A stretch of DNA of 64,000 nucleotides from Aldehydirespirator sp965220645 (GCA_965220645.1 OZ244836.1:1178001-1242000); one strand, 5' to 3'. Positions 36,213 through 44,107 are shown, counted from the first letter of the stretch. Numbers and translations are program-made. The notes: generated by a model from the letters alone, not told the origin.

Positions 36213-37433
36213 ATGAACCGCACCGATCTGGTCGCGGCAATAGCCGGAGGCGAGAACTCGCGAGTTGAGTTCAAACGTGACGACATCAAACCCGTAGAGC
36301 TCGCCGAGCGCATGGCAGGATTGCTGAATCTTGAGGGTGGCCACCTACTGCTAGGCGTCGAGGACGATGGCACGGTGTCGGGTCTCGCTCGCAGTCCCGG
36401 CAAGGCCGAAGAGTGGGTGATGCAGGCTGCCAGGGACAACCTGCAGCCAGCTGCGATACCCGTCTGGCAGGAGCTGGAGTGGGCGCCGGGGAGGCGGGTG
36501 GGAGTGGTGACCCTTCCGCCGAACGCCCCCGACAAGCCTTACAAGGCCAGGAGGGGGAACCACTGGGTAACAAAGGTGCGGGTCGGCACCATCACGCGGG
36601 ACGCGACCCGAGAGGAGGAGCAGCGGCTCTATCAGCAGTCCGGGGGCCTCCGCTACGGCCTCAAACCGGTCACCGGATCTGGGCTCCACGACCTGGACCA
36701 TCGTCGCCTGCGGGACTATTTTGCCCGCATTCGAGGGGACACCAGCGTGCCGACGCCGGGTTCGGACGAGTGGGGGCGACTGCTCTGCAACCTGGAGCTT
36801 GCTATCGAGGCGGCCGGGCATACTTCCGCCACGATTGACGGAATGCTGCTGTTTGGTTCCAACTCCGGGAAGTTCGTGCCGCAGTCGGGTATCCGGGCTA
36901 TCTGCTACCAAGGGCTGGAGCCAGACTACGGGGCACGCTCCGACGAGGATCTCAAGGGGCCGTTGGTTCCGCTCGGCACATCGGACGGCTCGATCGCCGA
37001 GACCGGGGTTGTGGACAGGGCAGTGGACTTTGTGCGCCGCAACTCCGGCGTCTCGTCCCGATTGGAGGGCGCCCGGAGGATTGACCGTCCCGACTACCCT
37101 GAGGACGCCATTCGTGAAGTAGTTGTGAACGCGCTTGCGCATCGCGATTACAGCATTGAAGGTACCGACGCGATGCTGTCCATCTTTTCGGACCGTCTTG
37201 AGATCCAGAGCCCGGGCAGGCTGCCCAACACGATCACGGTGGAGGGGATGCGGTCGGGCGCTCGCTACGCCAGGAACCAGACTCTGGTGAACATCATGCG
37301 CGACTATGGCTACGTCGACGCCCGCGGCATGGGAATCCGTAACAAGGTCATACCGAGCATGGCGGCACACAACGGCACCGAGCCTGAGTTCGTTGAGGAC
37401 GACTATCGCTTTCTTGTCCGACTTTGGAAGTAG
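36213..37433 (+). CDS. Schlafen-type AlbA_2 / HATPase_c_4 protein
   Basis: A 406-residue COG2865-type protein. Residues about 10-125 form the AlbA_2 (Schlafen) domain: SRVEFKRDD near 16 and GGHLLLGVEDDGTVSGL near 43, with RRGNHWVTKVRVGT near 112. The C-terminal half carries a GHKL-like ATP-binding region: YPEDAIREVVVNALAHRDYS at about 293-312 and RGMGIRNKVIPSM near 371. Such proteins are annotated as regulators, but related Schlafen domains are nucleases or sensors in antiviral defence. It lies 41 bases after the PHP-SMC ATPase gene, in the same direction, and probably works with it. Confidence 0.82.
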   Translation: MNRTDLVAAIAGGENSRVEFKRDDIKPVELAERMAGLLNLEGGHLLLGVEDDGTVSGLARSPGKAEEWVMQAARDNLQPAAIPVWQELEWAPGRRVGVVTLPPNAPDKPYKARRGNHWVTKVRVGTITRDATREEEQRLYQQSGGLRYGLKPVTGSGLHDLDHRRLRDYFARIRGDTSVPTPGSDEWGRLLCNLELAIEAAGHTSATIDGMLLFGSNSGKFVPQSGIRAICYQGLEPDYGARSDEDLKGPLVPLGTSDGSIAETGVVDRAVDFVRRNSGVSSRLEGARRIDRPDYPEDAIREVVVNALAHRDYSIEGTDAMLSIFSDRLEIQSPGRLPNTITVEGMRSGARYARNQTLVNIMRDYGYVDARGMGIRNKVIPSMAAHNGTEPEFVEDDYRFLVRLWK

Positions 37434-37436
37434 TCC

Positions 37437-38117
37437 GTGGAGTCCCCCGGCTCGCGCCGCATCCTTGCCGAGATTGCCTCGGAGGTGACCGCGTGCCGGG
37501 CCTGCCCCCGGTTGGTGGATTGGCGCGAGCAGGTCGGGCGCACCAAGCGGGCCGCCTACCGTGACGAGGAGTATTGGGCCCGCGGCGTCCCCGGCTTCGG
37601 CGATCCCGACGCCCACCTGGTGGTGGTGGGGCTGGCGCCCGCGGCCCACGGGGCCAACCGCACCGGCCGGATGTTCACCGGCGACCGCTCGGGGGACTGG
37701 CTGTACCGGGCCTTGCACCGCGCCGGCTACGCCAACCAGGCTCGCTCCGCCCACCGAGGCGACGGGCTGACCCTGGCCGGCGCGTGGATTACCGCGCCAG
37801 TGAAGTGCGCTCCTCCGGACAACAAGCCGTCGCCGGCCGAGCGTGATCGCTGCATGCCGTTCATGCGGCGCGAGCTGGAGGCGCTCAAGGCGCTCCGGGT
37901 GGTGGTCGTGCTCGGCGGCTTCGCCCACCAGGTGGTGTGGCGCGAGCTGGGCTCGGGGTCTCGCCCCCGCTTCGCTCACGGTGCCGAGGCCCCCCTGCCC
38001 GGCGACCGGACGCTGCTGTGCAGCTACCACCCCAGCCAGCAGAACACCTTCACCGGCCGCCTCACCGAGCCCATGCTCGACGCCGTGTTCGCCCGGGCCA
38101 GAGAACTGGGCGGCTAA
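37437..38117 (+). CDS. udgB: Uracil-DNA glycosylase, family 5 (UdgB)
   Basis: A 226-residue family 5 uracil-DNA glycosylase. Motif 1 is GLAPAAHGANRTGRMFTGD at about residues 63-81 and motif 2 is HPSQQNTFTGR near residue 201. Cysteines that should hold the 4Fe-4S cluster are CRACP at about 20-24, VKCAPPDNKP near 122 and RCMPF near 138. The enzyme removes uracil and other deaminated bases from DNA. The GTG at 37437 lies three bases after the stop of the AlbA_2 gene, so it may be co-transcribed with it, though the clear change back to high-GC codon use argues it belongs to the core genome. Confidence 0.92.
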   Translation: MESPGSRRILAEIASEVTACRACPRLVDWREQVGRTKRAAYRDEEYWARGVPGFGDPDAHLVVVGLAPAAHGANRTGRMFTGDRSGDWLYRALHRAGYANQARSAHRGDGLTLAGAWITAPVKCAPPDNKPSPAERDRCMPFMRRELEALKALRVVVVLGGFAHQVVWRELGSGSRPRFAHGAEAPLPGDRTLLCSYHPSQQNTFTGRLTEPMLDAVFARARELGG

Positions 38118-38143
38118 CACCAGCCGATAGCCTCGGATCCGCT

Positions 38144-38545
38144 ATGAGCATGCGCCGTCGTACTGTGTGGGTTCTTGCCGCGGCTGTGGTGCTGGTGGTG
38201 GCGGGATGCGGCAGCAGTGCCGACCCCGACACGTGGAGCGAGGCCGAGCAGGACGGTCGCTTCCTCGACCAGGAGTTCAGGGCAAAGTCCGCGGTGGAGC
38301 ACAATTTCATGGCTGCGTGCGTGGCGGCCAACACCGAGAATCTCACCGAAGCCCAGGCTCTAGTGTTGTGCCGGTGCTCGTTCGACGGGCTGCGGAATGC
38401 GCTGCTGCTGGAGGATTTCCGTGCCCTCGACAACGCTCTGCGCTCCGCTCCCAACCCGAGCGATCTCGACGAGGAGCCCGAGGACCTGTGGGACGACACC
38501 GCGGAGGATATCTTCGAGGGATGCGCCCGCAGGGTCGACGCCTAG
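38144..38545 (+). CDS. Small lipoprotein of unknown function
   Basis: A 133-residue lipoprotein with a short signal peptide and lipobox VAGC at about residues 19-22. The mature part is acidic and has four cysteines (AACVA, LCRCSF, EGCAR) in a helix-rich segment that recalls small four-Cys actinobacterial lipoproteins. I do not recognise a family. It stands between udgB and an amidohydrolase gene on the same strand. Confidence 0.7.
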   Translation: MSMRRRTVWVLAAAVVLVVAGCGSSADPDTWSEAEQDGRFLDQEFRAKSAVEHNFMAACVAANTENLTEAQALVLCRCSFDGLRNALLLEDFRALDNALRSAPNPSDLDEEPEDLWDDTAEDIFEGCARRVDA

Positions 38546-38591
38546 AGGGCCTCCCGGCCCCGCGTTGGCAGCCAAGCCGGAGGCCCGAGCA

Positions 38592-39815
38592 GTGACAGCT
38601 ACCCCCGCCGTCGAGGAGCTGCCGCTCATCATCTCCGTCGACGATCACGTCATGGAGCCCAAGGACCTCTGGCAGCAGCAGCTCCCGCCGTCGATGCGGG
38701 CACGGGGCCCCCGGGTCGTGCAGGAGAGGGTGAGGCTGCACTTCACCGGCGGTCACTACGGCTTCGAGCGCAACGACCCCGACGGGCACTGGTGCGATGT
38801 GTGGCTGTTCGAGGACAGCGTCACCCCCACCGGTCTGCTCCACGGCCCCGCGGGGATGCCCCGGGAGGAGCAGCGCAATGTGGCCGCCCGCTACGAGGAC
38901 CTGCGTCCCGGCACCCATGAACAGAACGCCCGGCTGGCCGACATGGACCTCAACCATGTGGAGGCGGCCATCAACTTCCCCAACATCTTCCCCCGGTTCT
39001 GCGGGCAGGGATTCCTCGAGCGCGACGACAAGGAGCTCGCGGCCGAATGCCTGCGCATCTACAACGACTGGATGATCGACGACTGGGGCGGGGGCGCGGG
39101 GCGGGGCCGGCTGATACCGCTGGCCCTGCTGCCGCTGTGGGACCCCCAACTGGCTGCAGCCGAGGTGCGGCGCTGCGCAGCCAAGGGCTGCTTCGCGGTG
39201 GCCTTCTCCGAGAACCCGTCAAAGCTCGGCCTGCCCTCCATGTACACCGGTGAGTGGGATCCGGTGTGGCGGGCCTGCGAGGAGTCCGACACGACGGTCT
39301 CGATGCACATCGGCTCGTCGTCGTCGATGCCGTCCACTTCCGCCGACGCGCCGCTGGCCACGTCGATGTCGCTGTACGCCCAGAACGCCGAGGGGTCGAT
39401 GGTCGACTGGGTGTTCTCGGGCACGCTGCAGCGGTTCTCCGAGATCAAGATCACCTACGCCGAGAGCCAGGTGGGCTGGATGCCGTTCCAGGTGGAGCGG
39501 ATGGACTCGGTGTTCAGGGAGGGCCGGGGCGGCGTGGGCGGCGACGGTCCGCTGCCCAGCGAGATCGTGCAGGGCCGGGTCTTCGGCTGCATCTTCGACG
39601 ACCTGGTGGGTCTCAAGCAGCGCCACGACGTAGGCATCGATCAGATCCTCTTTGAGACCGACTACCCCCATTCCGACGGCACGTTCCCGCACTCCCGCAA
39701 GGTGGCCCACTCGATGTTCGCCGCGGTCGGCATGGACGCCGAAGAGTGCTACAAGGTGCTTCGGGGCAACGCCATCAACGCTTACGGTCTGCACCGCTTC
39801 GGCATCCACGACTAG
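38592..39815 (+). CDS. Amidohydrolase-2 family metal-dependent hydrolase
   Basis: A 407-residue TIM-barrel hydrolase of the amidohydrolase-2 group. The N-terminal metal motif is SVDDHVMEP at about residues 15-23, with Asp-x-His replacing His-x-His; later motifs are SMHIGSSSS near 239 and the C-terminal ILFETDYPHSDGTFP near 349 with the metal-ligand Asp. This combination is common in actinobacterial proteins related to decarboxylases and aromatic-ring degradation. The GTG at 38592 has GGAGG eight bases upstream. Substrate unknown. Confidence 0.85.
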   Translation: MTATPAVEELPLIISVDDHVMEPKDLWQQQLPPSMRARGPRVVQERVRLHFTGGHYGFERNDPDGHWCDVWLFEDSVTPTGLLHGPAGMPREEQRNVAARYEDLRPGTHEQNARLADMDLNHVEAAINFPNIFPRFCGQGFLERDDKELAAECLRIYNDWMIDDWGGGAGRGRLIPLALLPLWDPQLAAAEVRRCAAKGCFAVAFSENPSKLGLPSMYTGEWDPVWRACEESDTTVSMHIGSSSSMPSTSADAPLATSMSLYAQNAEGSMVDWVFSGTLQRFSEIKITYAESQVGWMPFQVERMDSVFREGRGGVGGDGPLPSEIVQGRVFGCIFDDLVGLKQRHDVGIDQILFETDYPHSDGTFPHSRKVAHSMFAAVGMDAEECYKVLRGNAINAYGLHRFGIHD

Positions 39816-39912
39816 CGCACGCACGGCGGCGAGACTGCGGGGGAGTCGCGCGCTCGAACGAGATGCGGGCGAAGCGCGGCCTCGCAAGCGAAGGGGATCA
39901 AGGGGATGACCG

Positions 39913-40872
39913 ATGCCTGAACGCCACCGGGTGTTGGTGGCCGAGCCGCTGGGCGCGGCAGGGGCGGAGCGGCTGCGCAACGACCTCGACATCGAGGCCG
40001 TCTTTGCTGAGGGACAGGGCCGGGCCGAGTTGCTCGAGTCGGTGTGGGACGCGGCCGCGCTGATCGTGCGCAGCGGCACCCAGGTCGACGCGGCGATGAT
40101 CGCGGCCGGGTCCCGCCTGCGGGTCATCGGCCGGGCCGGGGTCGGTGTCGACAACATTGATCTGACGGCTGCGGCTGACCGGGGGATTGCGGTGGTCAAC
40201 ACCCCGGAGGCGAACACGCTGGCCGCGGCCGAGCACGCCTTCGCCCTGATCCTCGCGACGGCCCGCCGGGTCACCGAGGCCCACAACTCACTGGCTCGAG
40301 GCAGCTGGGATCGCAAGCAGTACCTCGGCGTGCAGTTGGCCGGGGCGACGCTGGGCCTGGTCGGCTTCGGCCGCATAGGACGGGCCGTGGGCCATCGGGC
40401 ACTGGCCTTCGAAATGGCCGTTCTGACCACCGATCCCTACATCCCGGCCGTGGTTGCCCAGGAGCACGGGGCCAGGATGGTGGAGCTGCCCGAGCTGCTG
40501 GCCGCTTCCGACTTTGTGAGCCTCCATTCCGTGGCTCAGGAGGACGGCTCCGCGCTGCTGGACGAGGGCGCGTTCTCGGCCATCAAGCCGGGCGCGATCG
40601 TGGTGAACGCGGCCCGAGGCAGCCTCATCGACTCGGCTGCGGCCCGAGCCGCCCTCGACGACGGCCGTCTGGGCGGGTTGGGTCTCGACGTCTACGACCA
40701 GGAGCCCCCGCCGCCCGACCACCCCCTCATCGGCCATCCCAGGGTTGTGCACACCCCGCACCTGGGTGCCAGCACTGGCGCAGCCCAGCGCGACGTATCG
40801 GTCCAGGTGGTGTCCAAGGTCCTGGCTGCCCTCCGGGGTGAACCGGTGGAGACGGTTCCGCCTGCCTCGTAG
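39913..40872 (+). CDS. SerA-like D-2-hydroxyacid dehydrogenase
   Basis: A 319-residue D-isomer-specific 2-hydroxyacid dehydrogenase. The nucleotide loop is GFGRIGRAVGHRAL at about residues 152-165, catalytic Arg is in VNAARGSLID near 231, Glu in DVYDQEPPP near 261 and His in HTPHLGAST near 281. The substrate part (RSGTQVDAAMIAAGSRLRVIGRAGVGVDNID) is typical of 3-phosphoglycerate dehydrogenase. The C-terminal ASB/ACT domains of long actinobacterial SerA are missing, so it is the short type or a related hydroxyacid dehydrogenase rather than the main serine enzyme. Confidence 0.85.
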   Translation: MPERHRVLVAEPLGAAGAERLRNDLDIEAVFAEGQGRAELLESVWDAAALIVRSGTQVDAAMIAAGSRLRVIGRAGVGVDNIDLTAAADRGIAVVNTPEANTLAAAEHAFALILATARRVTEAHNSLARGSWDRKQYLGVQLAGATLGLVGFGRIGRAVGHRALAFEMAVLTTDPYIPAVVAQEHGARMVELPELLAASDFVSLHSVAQEDGSALLDEGAFSAIKPGAIVVNAARGSLIDSAAARAALDDGRLGGLGLDVYDQEPPPPDHPLIGHPRVVHTPHLGASTGAAQRDVSVQVVSKVLAALRGEPVETVPPAS

Positions 40873-40894
40873 CCATGTCGATGGGGGCCGAGCA

Positions 40895-42178
40895 ATGAGA
40901 TGCTCAGGTTCGAGCGCGTCCTGGCTTGATCGGTCCAAGCGAATCGCGGCTGCCCTAGTGCTGGTTGGCGCCGCGGCCTGCGGATCGCAGGACGGGCCTG
41001 AACTCGTTGCGGAGCCTGAGCCGTCAGCGCCTGCCGCTGTCCCCGAGCAAGAGACCACGACCTCGACTGAGGCGGCGTCCGCCCCCGAGGCCGAGAGCAC
41101 CGCTGAGGTGTCTGCACCAGAGGTGTCTGCACCTGAGGTGTCTGTGCCGACGACGTCTGTGCCTGAGGTCTCGGTGCCGACCACGTCTGTGCTTGAGGTC
41201 GCCGCTCCCGAGGCCTCGGCACCGACAGCGCCGACGACAACAGTCGCCGAAGCAGAAGGCACGACGTCTGTGCCGACGACGTCTGTGCCGACGACGTCTG
41301 TGCCGACAACGGCTGCGCCGGCTACGTCTGTGCCTGAGGTGTCTGTGCCGACAACCTCCGTGCCGACAACCTCTGTGCCTGAGGTGTCTGTGCCGACAAC
41401 CTCCGTGCCGACAACCTCTGTGCCAACAACGTCGGTTCCAACGGTGTCCGTCCCGTCGGTGTCTCTCCCCGTGGCGCCCGAGCGTGACTCCGGATATGAC
41501 CGTGACGACTGGGGGCCACACAACAGCGGGCTGTGCCGCGGGGCGGTCGGCTCTGCTGACCCCTACACCGGCAGCCTCATCGATACCTGCAACGTCGACC
41601 ATGTGGTGGCCCTGCACGAGGCCCACGAGTCGGGCGGCTGGGCTTGGTCATCCGACCAGAAGCAGCGGTTCAGCCAATACCCCGACAACCATGTGGCGTC
41701 GCGGGCTTGCGTGAACCAGTCCAAGGGGGGCGACGACATCTTCGAGTGGTCGGACGCCGACATCGCCTCGTCGTCGGCATGCGGCGGTGGGTACACAGTC
41801 ACCGCGGCGGGGCGGTGTTTCCTGGCTCTCACAACGGTGGCAGTCAAGTCGGCATGGGGCCTGGCCGCCGACCAGGCCGAGGTGGACGCCCTCGCGGCGA
41901 CGCTGGCCAGCTGCGGTGACCAAGCGCCCGAGATCTCAGCCGTGCGGCAGGACACGACGGGTACAACCGCCCCAACGACCACTGTCGCCCCACCGGACGA
42001 GTGTGTGATCGCGGGCAAGTCCGCGGCCCAGTACGACGCCGTGTCGGGCATCGGAGAGGTGCTCTCAGCCAGGCTGGTTGATGCTCAGCCGTTCTCCAGC
42101 CGGGCGGACCTTGAAGCAGTCAGGGGCGTCGGCCCGGTAAGGGCCGACGCCGTGTGGTCACACTTCTGCGAGACGTAG
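40895..42178 (+). CDS. Lipoprotein with repeat stalk, HNH nuclease and HhH domain
   Basis: A 427-residue exported protein. The signal peptide ends in the lipobox GAAC near residue 28. A long stalk follows (about 30-190) with pentapeptide units of the type T-T-S-V-P and E-V-S-V-P. Next is an HNH domain of the DUF1524/GmrSD type: CNVDHVVALHEAHESGG near 231 with the catalytic Asp-His and NHVASRACVNQSKGGDD near 265 with the closing Asn. The C-terminus holds a ComEA-like helix-hairpin-helix pair (SGIGEVLSARLV and VRGVGPVRADAV). So it is likely a surface-anchored DNA nuclease or DNA-binding protein. The stalk repeats are nearly identical at DNA level and may vary in number. Confidence 0.78.
   Translation: MRCSGSSASWLDRSKRIAAALVLVGAAACGSQDGPELVAEPEPSAPAAVPEQETTTSTEAASAPEAESTAEVSAPEVSAPEVSVPTTSVPEVSVPTTSVLEVAAPEASAPTAPTTTVAEAEGTTSVPTTSVPTTSVPTTAAPATSVPEVSVPTTSVPTTSVPEVSVPTTSVPTTSVPTTSVPTVSVPSVSLPVAPERDSGYDRDDWGPHNSGLCRGAVGSADPYTGSLIDTCNVDHVVALHEAHESGGWAWSSDQKQRFSQYPDNHVASRACVNQSKGGDDIFEWSDADIASSSACGGGYTVTAAGRCFLALTTVAVKSAWGLAADQAEVDALAATLASCGDQAPEISAVRQDTTGTTAPTTTVAPPDECVIAGKSAAQYDAVSGIGEVLSARLVDAQPFSSRADLEAVRGVGPVRADAVWSHFCET
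41104..41466 (+). repeat. 15-bp tandem repeats encoding the Ser/Thr/Val/Pro stalk
   Basis: Runs of 15-bp units of the form ACGTCTGTGCCGAC(A/G) and GAGGTGTCTGTGCCG encode the pentapeptide stalk of the HNH-HhH lipoprotein. Adjacent units are almost identical, so slippage could change the stalk length between strains. Confidence 0.8.
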
Positions 42179-42202
42179 AGCTCAGATCTGCCCGAGCCGC
42201 GC

Positions 42203-42817
42203 TCAGGGGCGGGGGCCGAACTCGGGGCGCTCGGTTCTGGTGCGCTTGAGCTCCCAGAAGCCGGACACGTTCATCATGGCCACCAAGGCGTCCCACATGG
42301 CCAGGGAGTCCTCGGGGGGCGGCACGCGGGTGATGACCGGGCCGAAGTAGCCCTGCTTCTGGCCGTTGCGGTCCTTCAGGGCGATCATCGGGGTGCCCAC
42401 CTGATCGCCGCACAGGGCCAGGCCCTCGTCCATGCGCTTGCGGATCTCCGGGTTCCAGGAGTCGTCGTCGAAGGCGGCCGCGTGGGAGGTGTCGTAGCCG
42501 ACCGCAGCCAGCGCGTCGGCCACCGCGAACTCCCGCACACCGTCGTGGTGCAGGCGCCGGCCGTACTCCCAGTACAGGGGCCGGACAGCGTCGTCCCCCT
42601 CGGCTTCCCGCACCGACTCAATCACCCTCATCAGTCGCAGGCTGAAGTAGGAGTGCGTGTAGTAGTCCGAGTCGGGATCGGGATCGTTCTTGAAGAACAG
42701 GCTGATCGGCTGCCAGGTGATGTTCAGGTCCTTGGCCGGCTGCACCTCGTCGACGACCCAACGGGCCGTCACCCAGCACCACGGTCAAAGCGGGTCGATC
42801 CAGAACTCGATGTCCAT
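42203..42817 (-). CDS. Candidate selenoprotein: Rv2466c-like DsbA-family nitroreductase
   Basis: Read through one in-frame TGA (42785-42787), this is a 204-residue DsbA-fold protein whose start is MDIEFWIDPL-U-PWCW, with the TGA as residue 11. Rv2466c-type mycothiol-dependent nitroreductases have FW-x-DPL-C-PWCW here, so TGA takes the place of the nucleophilic Cys. After the TGA the frame continues with full family character: TARWVVDEV, the helical insert, GTPMIAL (cis-Pro loop) and FWELKRTRTERPEFG. AGGAG lies six bases before the ATG at 42817. An 8-bp hairpin follows the TGA. The internal GTG at 42772 would give a protein without the active site. It follows the FrhB-like gene by 38 bases and is probably co-transcribed. 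Confidence 0.75.
42752..42770 (-). promoter_or_regulatory. Candidate bacterial SECIS hairpin
   Basis: On the mRNA strand GACGGCCC-GTT-GGGTCGTC forms an 8-bp stem (one G-U pair) closed by the loop GUU. The loop occupies positions 23-25 after the in-frame UGA. Bacterial SECIS elements lie inside the coding region just after the UGA, with an apical loop roughly 16-37 nt away and a G at its first or second position; this hairpin meets those criteria as I recall them. Confidence 0.6.
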
Positions 42818-42861
42818 GTCAGGCTCCTTGGGTCAGGCCTTGGTCAGGCTCAGGGTCAGGC
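42818..42861. repeat. Four GTCAGGC repeats
   Basis: GTCAGGC occurs at 42818-42824, 42832-42838, 42843-42849 and 42855-42861, at spacings of 14, 11 and 12. They fill the gap between the FrhB-like gene and the selenoprotein start, and include the FrhB stop and the region of the ribosome binding site. Probably slippage; a regulatory role is only possible. Confidence 0.5.
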
Positions 42862-44034
42862 CGGTTTGCGTTCGGGCAATCCAAGACGGGCCGCGCCGTC
42901 GGCCCAGTGGGGCCAGCGCTGCCGGCTCTTGGCCGACAGGCGGTGCATCAAGGCGATGGCGCCGGGGTCGTCGTCGCCGGGGCGGGTCTCGATCACCCCG
43001 TCTCGCGCCATGGCGTCGATCACGGCCCGGCCCAGTTCGGTGCGCACGATGGTGAGGGTCCAGTCGGTCAGGTCGCCGATGCCGCCGGTGGAGATGTCGG
43101 CGTGCTCTGCCGCGAAGTCCGGGCACAGCTCGCAGCCCTCCCGGGTCCAGGCGTGGCACTCCTTGAGGTTGATCTCGTGGTAGCGGCCGTCCTTGGTCCA
43201 GATCTGGAAGACGCCCTTGATGTTCATCTTCGAGATCTGCTCCTTGGGCAGCCCGTACTTCACCTCGAACAACTCGTCGAAGAGGGAGTCGTCGAACGAC
43301 TTCGAGCACAGCAGGCCGATGTTGAGCTTGATCGGCTTGCTGACCTTGCCCACCTTGCGGTGCCACATCACCGGGCCCACCGAGGTCTGGCAGCTCATGC
43401 CCACTAGGGCCAAGCGTTCCAGCCCCTTGTCGCGGGCCTCCTCGAAGGCGATGGGGTTGGCTGAGTAGGTGTAGCGGCTGCCCGCGCCCCGCAGAACCTC
43501 GTCACGGTTGGCGGCCACCATCGGGAACGCCTTCCAGCCCGGCTCCCCACCGGCCAGCGACTCCACGCCGCTGGTGAGGGCCCCGTCGATGATGTCGTTC
43601 TCGAGGCACCAGATCAGGATGGCCGACACCAGCCCGCCGTCCTGGCCCACCTCGTACACGAAGTCGTCGCTGGCCCGGGTCAGCAGGATGTCGGAGTAGA
43701 TGCCCGACATCTCGTCGGGATCCCGTTCCCGGCCGAACAGGTGCATGTCGGCCTCCGGTTCCCACATGCGAAAGCGGGGGCATGCCCGCGTGCACGACGT
43801 GCAGCCCTTCACCCCGTGGACGCAGTCGTCGGCTCCGAGCTCTTCCTCGAGGTGGAACGGCTTGTATGCGCCCGGCTCGTGGGTGTAGCCGATCACGTGG
43901 TGGGGGCACGCGATCACGCACCCGGCGCAGCCGGTGCACAGACCCGAGGTGATCACCTCGTCGTGCAGTTCCTTCCACTGGTAGGTCCAGCGGGGCTTCT
44001 TGGCCGGCGCAGGGGCGGCGTCGGTGACCGTCAT
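42856..44034 (-). CDS. FrhB-type coenzyme F420 reductase/dehydrogenase beta subunit
   Basis: A 392-residue protein of the coenzyme F420 hydrogenase/dehydrogenase beta subunit family. Two 4Fe-4S motifs sit at the N-terminus: CTGCAGCVIACP at about residues 33-44 and CTSCTRACP near 78-86. The flavin/F420 domain follows with GQDGGLVSAILIWCLEN near 127, GSRYTYSANPI near 186 and SCQTSVGP near 214; LCPDFAAEHADISTGGIGD near 300 is typical. It likely moves electrons between F420 or ferredoxin and another partner. The ATG at 44034 lies one base after the 3' end of a tRNA-Arg gene; the G-run of the tRNA acceptor stem is the only ribosome-binding-like sequence. Confidence 0.88.
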   Translation of the reverse strand: MTVTDAAPAPAKKPRWTYQWKELHDEVITSGLCTGCAGCVIACPHHVIGYTHEPGAYKPFHLEEELGADDCVHGVKGCTSCTRACPRFRMWEPEADMHLFGRERDPDEMSGIYSDILLTRASDDFVYEVGQDGGLVSAILIWCLENDIIDGALTSGVESLAGGEPGWKAFPMVAANRDEVLRGAGSRYTYSANPIAFEEARDKGLERLALVGMSCQTSVGPVMWHRKVGKVSKPIKLNIGLLCSKSFDDSLFDELFEVKYGLPKEQISKMNIKGVFQIWTKDGRYHEINLKECHAWTREGCELCPDFAAEHADISTGGIGDLTDWTLTIVRTELGRAVIDAMARDGVIETRPGDDDPGAIALMHRLSAKSRQRWPHWADGAARLGLPERKPA

Positions 44035-44035
44035 G

Positions 44036-44107
44036 CGCCCCCGGCAGGATTCGAACCTGCGCACACGGCTCCGGAGGCCGTTGCTCTATCCCCTGAGCTA
44101 CGAGGGC
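44036..44107 (-). tRNA. tRNA-Arg (anticodon CCG)
   Basis: A 72-nt cloverleaf: acceptor GCCCTCG with CGGGGGC, D-arm GCTC/GAGC, anticodon stem ACGGC/GCCGT with loop CTCCGGA (anticodon CCG), T-arm GCAGG-TTCGAAT-CCTGC, discriminator G, and no encoded CCA. It reads CGG arginine codons. It is divergent from argS, which encodes its own synthetase, and its 3' end abuts the FrhB-like coding region. Confidence 0.95.

Noticed and set aside
36351..38120. Long minus-strand open frame opposite the AlbA_2 and udgB genes.
   Set aside because: Both plus-strand genes have clear motifs; the opposite frame has none.
41104..41466. Short regular repeats that could be taken for a CRISPR array.
   Set aside because: The unit is 15 bp, in frame, contiguous without spacers, and codes for a Ser/Thr/Val/Pro stalk.
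42203..42772. The nitroreductase-like gene as a short protein starting at GTG 42772.
   Set aside because: That start lacks a ribosome binding site and drops the CPWC active site, while AGGAG-ATG at 42817 gives the full family N-terminus through one TGA.
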